The notes below the pieces were generated by a model, which saw nothing but the letters and a program-made list of their open reading frames with translations, had not been told where the DNA came from and made no database searches. Of a stretch of DNA of 64,000 nucleotides, positions 25,256-34,235 are shown in pieces. Numbering within the stretch: position 1 is the first letter of the stretch; every line of letters starts with the position of its first letter. Source of the stretch: Globicatella sulfidifaciens DSM 15739. Its GTDB lineage: Bacteria > Bacillota > Bacilli > Lactobacillales > Aerococcaceae. Where the stretch lies: contig NZ_FUWO01000001.1 of NCBI RefSeq assembly GCF_900167405.1, positions 181,011 to 245,010 of the forward strand. Reading direction: 5' to 3'. A program made the translations under genes and the position numbers.

Positions 25256-26186
25256 TTAGATCAACTGATCCAAATCCAGCACTTGGTCATATCGACTAAG
25301 ATTACTTGAATCTCTGTGCGTAATATTAATCAGTCAAATATCTTCTTGATCAAGCAAATAATCTTCGATTCGATGGAAATTTTCTTTATCCAAGGCTGAT
25401 AATGATTCATCCAAAATGATAAATTTCTTATTTTGCAAGAGCGCTCGAATGATTATCATACGTTGCTTCTGACCGCCAGAAAGATTTCCTTCTTCAATAA
25501 TCAACTCATTCCAATCATTAAACCTCTCATCCAAACCAAATTGTTCTAACAATTGTTGAGTCATTTCAATCGGTAATTCCTGATATAAGTGTAAATTATT
25601 TAACACTGTATCAGCAAAGATAATCGAATGTTGTGATATTAATCCGATATGGTCTTGAACTTCTTGGTAACTGACTTGCTGATGATCCATATGATTGTAT
25701 AGAATGGTTCCTTGGTCCGGATCAAGATTTTTTGTAATCAAATAAGCTAGAGTTGATTTTCCTTTACCACTACTACCGACAATCAGATACTTCTTCCCTT
25801 GTTCAAATTGATAATTAAAATCTTCAAAAAAATTTTGATGGTTAATCGAATATGCAAGAGTTTGAATATCAATCTGTTGCAACGACTCTATATGAGTAGT
25901 TATTGGAGCATCGTCAGCTGCACGTTCACCCTTTGCATCGTACTTTTGTTTAATGTCTTTGACAGAGTTGATGCTTGATAAATTATCCGCAATCAAATTG
26001 ACCGGCATTTCAAGTTCATTAGACAAAGCAATAATCGAAGCCAGTGCCCCGACGGTAATCGAGCCATTTAAGACTTGTCGATCTCCTATCAATAAGATAC
26101 AAATCACACACCCATAGAAAAACAAGCCTATCAATACATTAATCAGCGCCGTAAGCTTCACTTCTTTTTGATTAGCTTGATTAACC
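25256..26186 (-). pseudogene. ABC exporter, C-terminal half (split by transposon)
   Basis: Encodes the last membrane segments and the nucleotide-binding domain of a single-chain ABC exporter. Walker A is GSSGKGKST, the signature is LSGGQKQR and Walker B is KFIILDES. A TGA at 25334-25336 interrupts the frame after LLDQEDI; the reading continues LINITHRDSSNLSRYDQVLDLDQLI to 25256, including the H-loop. The matching N-terminal half is at 33083-33460 beyond the Tn552-like insertion. Joining at the duplicated GGTTAATC restores the frame (DEVNQANQKEV). Confidence 0.85.
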
Positions 26187-26237
26187 TGTAAATTGTAATT
26201 TTATTTTGCATTAAATTTAAGGGGTGCTTTGCACTAA
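26187..26237 (+). repeat. Left terminal repeat of the transposon
   Basis: TGTAAATT-GTAATTTTATTTTGCA, followed by repeats TTGCATTAA (26206-26214) and TTGCACTAA (26229-26237), 23 bases apart. These are probable transposase binding sites. Confidence 0.75.
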
Positions 26238-26288
26238 TAAATCGAGTAGGAGACTAGCCATTAATTGACTAGTCTCCTACTCGATTTA
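26238..26288. terminator. Perfect 20-bp hairpin, probable bidirectional terminator
   Basis: Arms 26238-26257 and 26269-26288 are perfectly complementary over 20 bases (core CGAGTAGGAGACTAG) around an 11-base loop. It lies between the transposon end and the CDF gene and would insulate cargo from the host gene. Confidence 0.75.
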
Positions 26289-26318
26289 AAATAGTCCTTT
26301 TTTCAATATATAAATACT

Positions 26319-27242
26319 TTAACTGCCATAAGCATACCCTTTTTCCAGTTCGTCTTTACTTGTAGTTATTTCTATTGTGATATGATCCTTTACACCCGAT
26401 GTATGGGCAAGCTCTGCAATTTCTTCTTTGATTTCCCTAGTCTTGTTTATATCGGAAGAGTCTATAAGAACCGTAACGATAAGGGCATTTTCTTCTCCGT
26501 CCAGTGACCAAATGTGAAAATGAGAGAGGTCCTTTACAGCAGGAATATTGTTAATGGAGTTCGCCAGGTTCTCTACGTTTACATTTTCCGGCGAACCGTT
26601 CAATAAAATTTTCATTGTACTGAAAAATTCAGGTACAGTTTTATAGAGGATATAGAGTGCTATCAAAATCGATAAGATTGGATCCAATCGATAAGCCTCT
26701 GTAAAGTTCATTACGATACTCACAACCAAGACCCCAATCCACCCTAATACATCTTCTAGCATATGCAGGTTCAACATGCCTTCGTTTTTAGATGACCCTT
26801 TGCTTAGAATCCAAGCCGCATATCCATTCAATCCAATAGCCACGAGTGAAAGCCAAAACATGCCATTGTAATTAACCGGTTGCGGATCAATCAAACGTGG
26901 GATACTTCGGTAAATCATAAAAAATGAGCCGCCGATCAGTACTACTCCAGTTATCAACGCCCCTAATAATGAAAAGCGGTTATAACCAAAAGTGAACTGT
27001 TCATCTTGCTGCTTTTCTGAGTACCCCTGGAAAAACCAAGCGAATCCAATAGAAATGGAATCTCCTAAATCATGAACGGCGTCGGACATAATTGACACAC
27101 TATTGAAAAGAGACCCAAAGAAAAATTCAATCATGGAAAAAATAAAGTTGATGAAAAAAGCAATTTTAATATTCTTATTCGGTTGATTTTGGTGCGAGTG
27201 ATTTTCTTGTTTCTCTGACTTTGAAATTTTAAAAACCTCCAT
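26319..27242 (-). CDS. czcD: Cation diffusion facilitator (zinc/cobalt/cadmium exporter)
   Basis: A 307-residue CDF antiporter with an N-terminal His-rich stretch (HSHQNQP), six membrane helices and a cytoplasmic C-terminal domain. The metal site is visible in helix 2 (SVSIMSDAVHDLGDS, with the H-x3-D pair) and helix 5 (HMLEDVLGWIG). It exports divalent metal in exchange for protons. The gene follows arsR by 23 bases on the minus strand. The ATG at 27242 lacks a well placed ribosome site, and GGAGG lies just inside the frame, so the true start may differ by a few codons. Confidence 0.9.
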   Translation of the reverse strand: MEVFKISKSEKQENHSHQNQPNKNIKIAFFINFIFSMIEFFFGSLFNSVSIMSDAVHDLGDSISIGFAWFFQGYSEKQQDEQFTFGYNRFSLLGALITGVVLIGGSFFMIYRSIPRLIDPQPVNYNGMFWLSLVAIGLNGYAAWILSKGSSKNEGMLNLHMLEDVLGWIGVLVVSIVMNFTEAYRLDPILSILIALYILYKTVPEFFSTMKILLNGSPENVNVENLANSINNIPAVKDLSHFHIWSLDGEENALIVTVLIDSSDINKTREIKEEIAELAHTSGVKDHITIEITTSKDELEKGYAYGS

Positions 27243-27265
27243 TTAGTTTTATACCTTATTAGCTT

Positions 27266-27580
27266 TTATTGTTCTTGTTCATTGATATGAGTTAAGACTT
27301 GTTCGAGAATACTGAAAACATGAAGATCATCAAGACTGTAAACCATGCTTTTCCCTTCTCTTCTTGCCTTCACTAAACGTGAATCTTTCAATATTTTTAG
27401 TTGGTGTGAAATCGCGGACTGTTCCATATCCAATGCAAGCACAATGTTTCCAACACTGAGCTCTTCTTTCTGTAAAAGAAAGAGAATTGACAAGCGTGTA
27501 GGGTCACTAATCACTTTGAATACTTTGCTTATTGATTGGATCTTCTCTTTATTGATTGGCGAAGTTGTTGATGTATCCAT
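27266..27580 (-). CDS. ArsR/SmtB-family metal sensor repressor (CzrA-like)
   Basis: A 104-residue winged-helix repressor. The DNA-reading helix is EQSAISHQLKILKDSRLV (about 56-73). The C-terminal helix carries D-x-H and H-x-x-E-type residues (DLHVFSILEQVLTHINEQ), the alpha-5 zinc site of SmtB/CzrA; there is no CVC cadmium site of CadC. It should release DNA when zinc or cobalt binds. It is co-transcribed with the CDF gene and divergent from the P-type ATPase. Confidence 0.9.
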   Translation of the reverse strand: MDTSTTSPINKEKIQSISKVFKVISDPTRLSILFLLQKEELSVGNIVLALDMEQSAISHQLKILKDSRLVKARREGKSMVYSLDDLHVFSILEQVLTHINEQEQ

Positions 27581-27721
27581 ATGCTCTTATTCCTCTCACA
27601 TGATTTTCCATTCATATATATAATACCACATGAGTAAAACGATGCTAGTTTTTTGTTTATAGACAAAATTAAGACTTTTGTATCAGCAATAGTAGTCCAT
27701 TTGAATAAGAAGCATCTTGTC

Positions 27722-27820
27722 TTGACAAAACTCATACAGTGAGTTAATATGATTTTGTAAACATATGATTTGTTATTCATATGTAAAGCGTACAGATTCC
27801 GATTTACATATGGGACAACT
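27722..27820 (+). promoter_or_regulatory. P-type ATPase promoter with ArsR/CzrA-type operator
   Basis: -35 TTGACA (27722-27727) and -10 TAATAT (27745-27750), spacer 17. Just downstream is the palindrome ACATATGA-N8-TCATATGT (27761-27784), a typical SmtB/CzrA 12-2-12-like site. A second half-site pair CATATGTAAA/TTTACATATG spans 27779-27813. A repressor bound here covers the transcription start. Further TCATATATA-like sequence lies near the arsR start (27612-27623). Confidence 0.75.
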
Positions 27821-27938
27821 GAAAGGAGTCAGAGACAATGGAAATTACATGAATACTTCTCTTCTTTTAGTGGGAATTTGTGTGATTTAATAAGTAAATG
27901 AATGGAAATCAAAGGAATTATATAGGAAGGTGATAAAA

Positions 27939-29882
27939 ATGGAAACTATCGAAGAACAACAATCTCAAGAAAAACATAATCACAACCACGACCATGACCA
28001 TGAACACGGAAAAATGCCAATCGTTTTATACTTTATTGGTTTAGCCTTGGCGGTGATCGCTTTATTTTTGAATGAAGATTATCAGTTAATGCGAAATATT
28101 TTATTCTCAATCGCTACAATCAGTGCAGGATATCATGTCATTATTCTTGAAGGCCTTGGAGAAACAATCGAGAACTCCAAAGTTCAAAAAAAGTTCATGC
28201 CCAACTCTCACATTTTGATGGGATTAGCGGCCATTGGCGCTTCTTTAATGGGGAATTTTTGGGAAGGTACATTATTGATTCTTATTTTTTCTGGTGCACA
28301 TTTTTTGGAAGATTATGCAGAAGGAAGAAGTAAACGAGAAATCACGAAATTACTCGAAATGAATCCAACGACTGCCCGGTTAATCCAGCCTGATGGCAGT
28401 ACAAAAAATGTTGACGTCAGTGAATTAAAAGTGGGAGATCAACTTCAAGTATTGAATGGCGATCAAGTCCCCATTGATGGCGTCATTTTGTCAGGCTCTA
28501 CGTCCATTGATGAGTCATCTATTAATGGAGAAAGTATCCCAAAAGAGAAGTCCAAAGGAGACGACGTTTTCGGAAGTACAATCAATGGAACAGGTACTTT
28601 CACAATGGAAGTCACTAAAGAAAATAAAGATACAGTATTTTCAAAAATTTTACAGTTAGTAAACCAGAACCAAGACAACCAAACAAAAGCTGCGAGTATA
28701 ATCCAAAAATTTGAACCGAAATACGTTACAGTTGTTTTAATTGCCATTCCGTTATTCATGTTATTGGCTCCTTTTCTCCTAGACTGGACATGGTCACAAA
28801 GTATCTATAGAGGATTGGTCCTTTTAGTGGCAGCTTCACCCTGTGCTTTAGCAGCGGCTACTGTATCGGTAACTTTATCGACGACTTCTAACTTGGCCAA
28901 AAAAGGCGTCCTTTCAAAAGGTAGTTCTTACCTGTCTCAATTAGCCGATACTCAAGCCATTGCATTTGACAAGACAGGAACCTTGACTAAAGGAAAACCT
29001 GAAGTAACCAATTACTATTTTGCTGATTCCGTGAACGAAGAAAACATGATTGATATCGTAGTAGCTCTTGAAAAAGAATCCAATCACCCTTTAGCAGATG
29101 CTATTCTAAGAAAGTTTGAGCAAAAAAATAAACTAACTATCGAAGTAGAAAACCAGATCGGCAAAGGATTGACAGGAGATTACAAAGGGAGAAATTATCG
29201 TATAGGAAAACCGACTTCGTTTGACGATGTTTCAGATGAATATAGTCGTTTAAATAATGAATGGTCGTCAGAAGGTAAGACGGTCGTATACGTAGCAGTA
29301 GATGAGGCTGTTATAGGTCTTATTGCCCTCATGGATGTTCCGAGTGAGCATGCAAAAGAAACCATTGATTATTTCAGAGAACAAGGCATACACACCACAT
29401 TAATTACTGGTGACTCAGAAATGACGGGTAAAGCAGTCGCTAAACAATTAGGAATAGATGAAGTGATTGCGAATGTCATGCCGGAAGACAAATCCAGAAT
29501 TATAGACGAACAAAAAGAAAAATACGGTGTAGTTACCATGGTTGGAGACGGAGTGAATGATGCCCCCGCTCTCGTAAACGCAGATGTGGGAATCGCTATG
29601 GGAGATGGGACCGATGTGGCAGTAGAGGTATCGGATTTAGTTTTAATGCAAAACGATTTATCCAAATTGGTACAATCTCATAATATATCTACGAAAATGA
29701 ATCGTGTCATTTGGCAGAATGTTATTTTTTCAATGGCCGTTGTTGCCTTTTTAGTTGTCGTTAGTTTCTTAGGCTTACCGGATATTGCAATCAGTGTCAT
29801 TATTCATGAAGGAAGTACATTGGTTGTTATTCTGAATGGGCTTCGATTGTTAAGGTCTAATTCTAAGCCTATCAAAAATTAA
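27939..29882 (+). CDS. P1B-4-type metal-transporting ATPase (zinc/cobalt efflux)
   Basis: A 647-residue P-type ATPase. AGGAAGG before ATG 27939 supports this start over the upstream in-frame codon. The N terminus is a His/Asp-rich tail (HNHNHDHDHEHGK) rather than an HMA domain. Helix 6 carries SPC (residue 300) and the last helices HEGST (residue 623), both hallmarks of subgroup P1B-4. The phosphorylated Asp is at 344 in DKTGTLT; TGD and GDGVNDAP are intact. Expected to export Co2+ or Zn2+, perhaps Fe2+. Confidence 0.92.
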   Translation: METIEEQQSQEKHNHNHDHDHEHGKMPIVLYFIGLALAVIALFLNEDYQLMRNILFSIATISAGYHVIILEGLGETIENSKVQKKFMPNSHILMGLAAIGASLMGNFWEGTLLILIFSGAHFLEDYAEGRSKREITKLLEMNPTTARLIQPDGSTKNVDVSELKVGDQLQVLNGDQVPIDGVILSGSTSIDESSINGESIPKEKSKGDDVFGSTINGTGTFTMEVTKENKDTVFSKILQLVNQNQDNQTKAASIIQKFEPKYVTVVLIAIPLFMLLAPFLLDWTWSQSIYRGLVLLVAASPCALAAATVSVTLSTTSNLAKKGVLSKGSSYLSQLADTQAIAFDKTGTLTKGKPEVTNYYFADSVNEENMIDIVVALEKESNHPLADAILRKFEQKNKLTIEVENQIGKGLTGDYKGRNYRIGKPTSFDDVSDEYSRLNNEWSSEGKTVVYVAVDEAVIGLIALMDVPSEHAKETIDYFREQGIHTTLITGDSEMTGKAVAKQLGIDEVIANVMPEDKSRIIDEQKEKYGVVTMVGDGVNDAPALVNADVGIAMGDGTDVAVEVSDLVLMQNDLSKLVQSHNISTKMNRVIWQNVIFSMAVVAFLVVVSFLGLPDIAISVIIHEGSTLVVILNGLRLLRSNSKPIKN

Positions 29883-29916
29883 TAACCTGTTTCAAATATT
29901 AACTAATTCTCGTTTT

Positions 29917-29957
29917 CATATGCCTCTGAAGTTTTGGAAACTTTAGAGGCATATTTT
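29917..29957 (+). terminator. Terminator after the P-type ATPase
   Basis: Hairpin arms ATATGCCTCT and AGAGGCATAT, with inner AAGTTT/AAACTT, followed by TTTTTAT. Confidence 0.85.
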
Positions 29958-30127
29958 TATAAATCAGTTAGTATCAAAAACAATCGATTATGGGACGATT
30001 TTAAATAACAACTTTTATAGACTAGAAGAAGGGTTTTTTAGTGCCAAAACTTTGCTCTTTATCTACGTATCTTTACCCACCCTTTATGATACAATTGAGA
30101 AAATCAAAATAGAGAAGGAAGAGGATT

Positions 30128-30682
30128 ATGAGTGGGTATATATATGGGTATGCAAGGGTAAGTACACGATCACAAGAATTGTCTCGTCAGTTGGATTTGC
30201 TCAATGAACATAACTGCAACGAAATACTGACCGAAAAAATGACGGGAACCAAAGCTAACCGTCCGCAATTAAATCGGCTGAAAGATAAATTGCGTCCAGA
30301 TGATACAGTTATCGTGGAAAGCTTCTCTCGTTTGGGGCGCAGCACAAAAGATTTAATTGATCTTGTAAATTACTTTGAAGAACATAATGTAAAGTTGATC
30401 AGCTTAAAAGAGAATTTTGATACGGTCACTCCCCAAGGGCGACTTATGATGACTGTGTTTCAAGCATTTAGTCAATTTGAACGAGATTTGATTGTTGAAC
30501 GCACAAAAGAAGGTTTAAAAAGTGCTCGAGTTAGAGGGCGAAAAGGCGGGCGTCCTCCTGTGAACCAACGAGATATTGAACGAGCAATAAAATTGTACAA
30601 AAGTGAGGAATATAGTGTGAAAGAAATTGTTGAGATGACAGGAATCAGCAAGTCAACGCTTTATCGTTACTTGGATAAATAA
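30128..30682 (+). CDS. Serine resolvase/invertase of the transposon
   Basis: A 184-residue small serine recombinase. The nucleophile is Ser12 in YARVSTRSQ, with conserved ESFSRLGRS and FERDLIVERTKEGL. A C-terminal helix-turn-helix (YSVKEIVEMTGISKSTLYRYL) binds the res site. It is the counterpart of the Tn552 resolvase and would resolve cointegrates. The 170 bases upstream (29958-30127) probably hold res. Complete and apparently functional. Confidence 0.92.
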   Translation: MSGYIYGYARVSTRSQELSRQLDLLNEHNCNEILTEKMTGTKANRPQLNRLKDKLRPDDTVIVESFSRLGRSTKDLIDLVNYFEEHNVKLISLKENFDTVTPQGRLMMTVFQAFSQFERDLIVERTKEGLKSARVRGRKGGRPPVNQRDIERAIKLYKSEEYSVKEIVEMTGISKSTLYRYLDK

Positions 30683-30727
30683 AAATTGACGATTAATTTT
30701 ATTTAATCGTGGGAAAGAGGTGTTCTC

Positions 30728-32177
30728 ATGAACCAAGAACTTCCTCCATTAACTTCATATTCAGAAGAACTACGACAAAATGCGATGGATAAATATCAAG
30801 TGATTGCCCCTTATCTTAAGCATGAAGAAAGTTTGAGTAATATTGCTGAAGAATCAGGGGTTCCAAAAAGAACTTTATACCATTGGGTAAATCAATATCA
30901 ACAATCAGGGTTGAAAGGATTGATCCGAAGAAAGCGCTCGGATTCAGGAAGCTTTAAAGTAGAAGAAAATGTACAAGAAGAAATTAAAAAGCTTATATTT
31001 GAAAACAAAAAAAACACCTTAACTTCTATTCATCGGAAAGTCTGTAAAATTTGTAAAAAGAAAAATTGGGCCCCGCCTAGTTACAATCAAGTATATGCGA
31101 TTGCTAAAAATCTGTCGCCACAATTAAAGGAACTTGCTCATAAAGGAAAAAAAGAATATCAAAATAATTATGATTTGGTTTATCGTCGTGAGTCTTATTA
31201 TCCCAATGAAATATGGCAGGCTGACCACACTCCCTTGGATATCCTTGTTTTAAACGAAAAAGGAAAGCCTGAGAGGCCATTGGTTAACAATTATTTTAGA
31301 TGATTATAGCCGAGCAGTTGCAGGGTATTTCCTTAGTTTTCAAGCTCCTTCTGCTATTCAAACTTCTTTAGTTTTACACCAAGCAATATGGAAAAAAAGC
31401 AACTCTGATTGGCAAATATGTGGTATACCTGAAACTTTCTATACCGATCACGGAAGTGATTTCACTTCAAATCATTTGGAGCAAGTCGCAATTGATTTAA
31501 AAATCAATCTTATTTTTTCTACGGTAGGTATGCCAAGAGGACGGGGGAAAATAGAACGTTTCTTTTTAACAATTAATCAATTATTTTTGCAAGATTTACC
31601 AGGTTACATTGGGAATCAAAATACTTTAAATCTTCTTACGATAAAAGAGCTTGATGAGAAATTAGCGCATTTTATTATATATGACTATCACCATAGAGTG
31701 CATGGCACTACAAAACAGGAACCTATAAAGATGTGGAATAATTCAGGATTTCTTCCTCATCAACCAGATAGTCTAGAAAGTTTAGATTTATTGTTATTAA
31801 ATGTTGGAAAGCCAAGAAAAGTTCATTCTGATGGAATTCACTTCCAAGGTTTAAGATATATTGACACCAATTTAGCAGCTTATGTAGGTGAAACTGTTAT
31901 CATTCGATATGATCCAAGAGATATTGCTGAGATTCGTGTATTTTACAAAGACCAATATTTATGTACGGCAATTTCTCCTGAAATTTCTGATTACGAAGTC
32001 GATTTAAAAGAGATTGTTGCGGCACGTAATAAAGCACGGAAAAACCTTGAAAATCAGCTCCATTCTGGAAATAATATTGCGGAAGAACTTATTTCATCTA
32101 AGCAGAAAGAGTTAGATAATCCTGTAAACAAAAAAGATTCTAAGAAGTCAAAAATTAAGAGGTATTACAATGAATAA
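30728..32177 (+). pseudogene. Tn552 p480/TniA-like DDE transposase, frameshifted
   Basis: Two frames make one transposase of about 480 residues. The first (30728-31303) has an N-terminal helix-turn-helix and the first catalytic Asp (WQADHTPLD). The second continues LTIILDDYSRAVAGYFLSF, with FYTDHGSDF (second Asp) and GRGKIERFF (Glu). The break is at about 31282, where CCATTGG should read CCATGG, one extra base. The DDE triad is otherwise intact. The insertion either disables the element or is a sequencing error. Confidence 0.85.
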
Positions 32178-32982
32178 AACACCCTATTTTATTGAAACAA
32201 AAGAATATAAACGCTTTGTAGAATTTTGTCAGGCATGTATCAAATACAAATATATCGGAATTTGTTATGGATTACCCGGAGTTGGGAAAACTTTATCCGC
32301 TAAGCAATATTCAAATTGGAATTGGGTCGAAAAACAAATTGATTACAAAAAATCGGAAGAAATCGGAATGAATGCAGATGAAAAAATCCTTGAAGCGAAA
32401 ACAATATTTTACACCGCTCCAGCCATACGGGCGACTAAAATGACGAATGAAATCGATATGATCGGTGGTAAAATGGGTATGGTTAAAAGTATGTATAGAG
32501 TTCTTCAGTTAGGAGCAGAAGAAAAATACTCAACGAATGTGTATGAAGAAATTGATCTCATTATTATTGATGAAATAGATCGATTAAAAGTACAGCATTT
32601 AGAACAATTAAGAGATATTTATGACCAAAAAGATGTGGCTATGATCTTTATTGGAATGCCGGGTATAGAAAAGCGATTGGCTCGTTATCCTCAACTCTAC
32701 TCGAGAATAGGTTTTGCCCATGAATTTGACAGATTGAGTAAAGACGAGATCCACCATATTCTGGAATACAAATGGGAAGAGTTAGGATTATCTGTCCAAC
32801 TGGAAGATTTTGCTAATTATGAAGCTGTCACTAGTATTATTAAAATTACCAGTGGAAACTTTCGACTTATCCAAAGACTTTTCACCCAAATCGAAAGAAT
32901 ATTAGAAATCAATAACCTTGAAACTATCACGACAGAAGTAGTGGAAGCTGCACGAGATAGTTTAGTCATTGGAGTAAAATAA
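32170..32982 (+). CDS. Transposition helper ATPase (Tn552 p271/TniB-like)
   Basis: A 270-residue AAA+ ATPase, same length as Tn552 p271. Walker A is YGLPGVGKTLSAKQY (about 33-47) and Walker B LIIIDEIDRLK (about 132-142). It overlaps the transposase end by 8 bases, so the two are translationally coupled. The role is target selection with the DDE transposase. A terminator follows directly. Confidence 0.9.
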   Translation: MNKTPYFIETKEYKRFVEFCQACIKYKYIGICYGLPGVGKTLSAKQYSNWNWVEKQIDYKKSEEIGMNADEKILEAKTIFYTAPAIRATKMTNEIDMIGGKMGMVKSMYRVLQLGAEEKYSTNVYEEIDLIIIDEIDRLKVQHLEQLRDIYDQKDVAMIFIGMPGIEKRLARYPQLYSRIGFAHEFDRLSKDEIHHILEYKWEELGLSVQLEDFANYEAVTSIIKITSGNFRLIQRLFTQIERILEINNLETITTEVVEAARDSLVIGVK

Positions 32983-32991
32983 GTAATAAAA

Positions 32992-33025
32992 AGGACTATT
33001 TCATTTAGCGAAATAGTCTTTTTTT
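32992..33025 (+). terminator. Terminator of the transposase operon
   Basis: GGACTATTTC-N7-GAAATAGTC hairpin followed by seven T. Confidence 0.9.
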
Positions 33026-33031
33026 GTTCTA

Positions 33032-33082
33032 TTAGTGCAACATAGCGCTTGAAGTTAGTGCGAAATAAAACCATAATTTACA
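33032..33082 (-). repeat. Right terminal repeat of the transposon
   Basis: Mirror of the left end: TTAGTGCAA (33032-33040) and TTAGTGCGA (33055-33063), 23 bases apart, then the terminal AATTTACA at 33075-33082. Confidence 0.75.
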
Positions 33083-33460
33083 GATTAACCTCATCATATT
33101 TTTCACTCACTTTATCCACAAAAATAATTGATGTTCTAAAGTTTTTAATATCTAAAAGACCTGTTACAAAATCTTTCAAATAAGCATTATAGATGGATTG
33201 ATTTTTAGAAAGTTGGTTTTTGTTCTTACGTGTTTGATGTTTGCACACCCAAGGAATCAAAATCGGAAAGATCGACACAATAATAATTAATCCCGCTGAT
33301 AATGGATCTAACGAGAACAACGCCATACAAGCAATAATAAATGTGATAACTCCTTGGTACAAAGAAATAATCGCATCATAATGAAAAGTTGAAAGTAATT
33401 GGTTTGTAAATTTAATTTTACTTTTTTCATTATTTTTGTTAGAATCATTATTACAATATA
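33083..33460 (-). pseudogene. ABC exporter, N-terminal membrane half (split by transposon)
   Basis: Encodes part of the transmembrane domain (QGVITFIIACMALFSLDPLSAGLIIIVSIFPILIPW) followed by ...DKVSEKYDEVN, where the transposon enters. It continues in frame into 26186 once the insertion and one target copy are removed. No start codon: the frame fades into the thiT leader near 33450, so the first membrane helices were already lost. Confidence 0.8.
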
Positions 33461-33471
33461 GATTTCAACAT

Positions 33472-33582
33472 AAACAAGGGGTGCCACATTGGCTGAGATT
33501 ATACCCTTTATTGGATCAAGGTAATGCTTGCGTCAAGATGTTTAACTCCTTTTTTGTGTTGGTTAAGAAAAGGAGTTTTTTT
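33472..33582 (+). ncRNA. TPP riboswitch with SD-masking terminator hairpin
   Basis: THI-element blocks are in order: ACAAGGGGTGCC, GGCTGAGAT, ATACCC, GGATCAAGGTAATGC and TTGCGTCAAGATG. The expression platform pairs AACTCCTTTT (33544-33553) with AAAAGGAGTT (33568-33577) and is followed by T6, so the same hairpin is both a terminator and a mask over the thiT ribosome site. TPP binding should shut thiT off. Confidence 0.95.
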
Positions 33583-34161
33583 ATGTCAAAAATTAAGACA
33601 CAAACGTTGATTGAGATTACTATCTGTGCCGCTTTAGCACTACTTATTGATTTGATGATTCCTTCGCCATCATGGAGTTTTAAGGTTTCTGTCAAGATGA
33701 TTCCAATTATTATTCTTGCTCTACGTCGTGGTACATTGGCAGGTTGCTTGGGTGGATTTTTATGGGGATTACTCCAATACATTACCGGTAATGCGTATGT
33801 ATTAACGTTAGTACAATTTGTAGTTGAATATTTTGTCGCTTTTGCAGTCATTGGTTTCGCTGGTTTCTTTGCACCTTATATGCAAAAAGCATTAAAAGAA
33901 GAACCAACAAATCGTGTGAAACAATGGGCGATAGCTTCCATGGCGACAATTGTGGGATCATTAGCTCGTTATATCGTCCACTTTATTGCGGGGGTATCAT
34001 TCTGGGGGTCTTATGCACCTGAAGGACAAAGTCCATATGTATACTCATTCCTAGTCAATGGGGGAGCGTTTCTATCTGAAACTCTTTGCTGTATTATTGT
34101 ATTAATTTTCCTAACGCGTTCATTCCAACCTCTCTTACGCGTAAAAACATCAGGTTATTAA
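33583..34161 (+). CDS. thiT: Thiamine ECF transporter S component
   Basis: A 192-residue membrane protein with about six helices. The ATG at 33583 follows AAAAGGAG directly after the TPP riboswitch. The conserved thiamine-binding surroundings of ThiT are present: LRRGTLAGCLGGFLWGLLQYI, EYFVAFAVIGFAG and the late FLVNGGAFLSETLCCI. It binds thiamine and works with the shared EcfA/A'/T module encoded elsewhere. Riboswitch context strongly supports the call. Confidence 0.95.
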   Translation: MSKIKTQTLIEITICAALALLIDLMIPSPSWSFKVSVKMIPIIILALRRGTLAGCLGGFLWGLLQYITGNAYVLTLVQFVVEYFVAFAVIGFAGFFAPYMQKALKEEPTNRVKQWAIASMATIVGSLARYIVHFIAGVSFWGSYAPEGQSPYVYSFLVNGGAFLSETLCCIIVLIFLTRSFQPLLRVKTSGY

Positions 34162-34235
34162 TCAATTTTTATAACGTTTGGCTAACTCCTGCATCTTTAA
34201 TCGTTTAATGATATGAATAAGGAATTATAACTTAT

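Larger units (their letters stand above)
26187..33082. mobile_element. Tn552-like transposon with zinc/cobalt efflux cargo
   Basis: A 6,896-bp element with inverted ends starting TGTAAATT (26187) and ending AATTTACA (33082). It is flanked by an 8-bp match GATTAACC at 26179-26186 and 33083-33090, read as target duplication. Each end has two TTGCACTAA-like repeats 23 bases apart, as in transposons with multi-site ends. Contents: CDF exporter, ArsR sensor, P1B-4 ATPase, serine resolvase, DDE transposase (frameshifted) and ATPase helper, which is the Tn552/Tn5053 gene set. Confidence 0.88.

Noticed and set aside
27841..27890. Tiny frames (ATGGAAATTACATGA and an overlapping 13-codon frame) in the P-type ATPase leader, preceded by AAAGGAG.
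   Set aside because: Could be a leader peptide, but nothing beyond the ribosome site supports it and no attenuator structure is visible.
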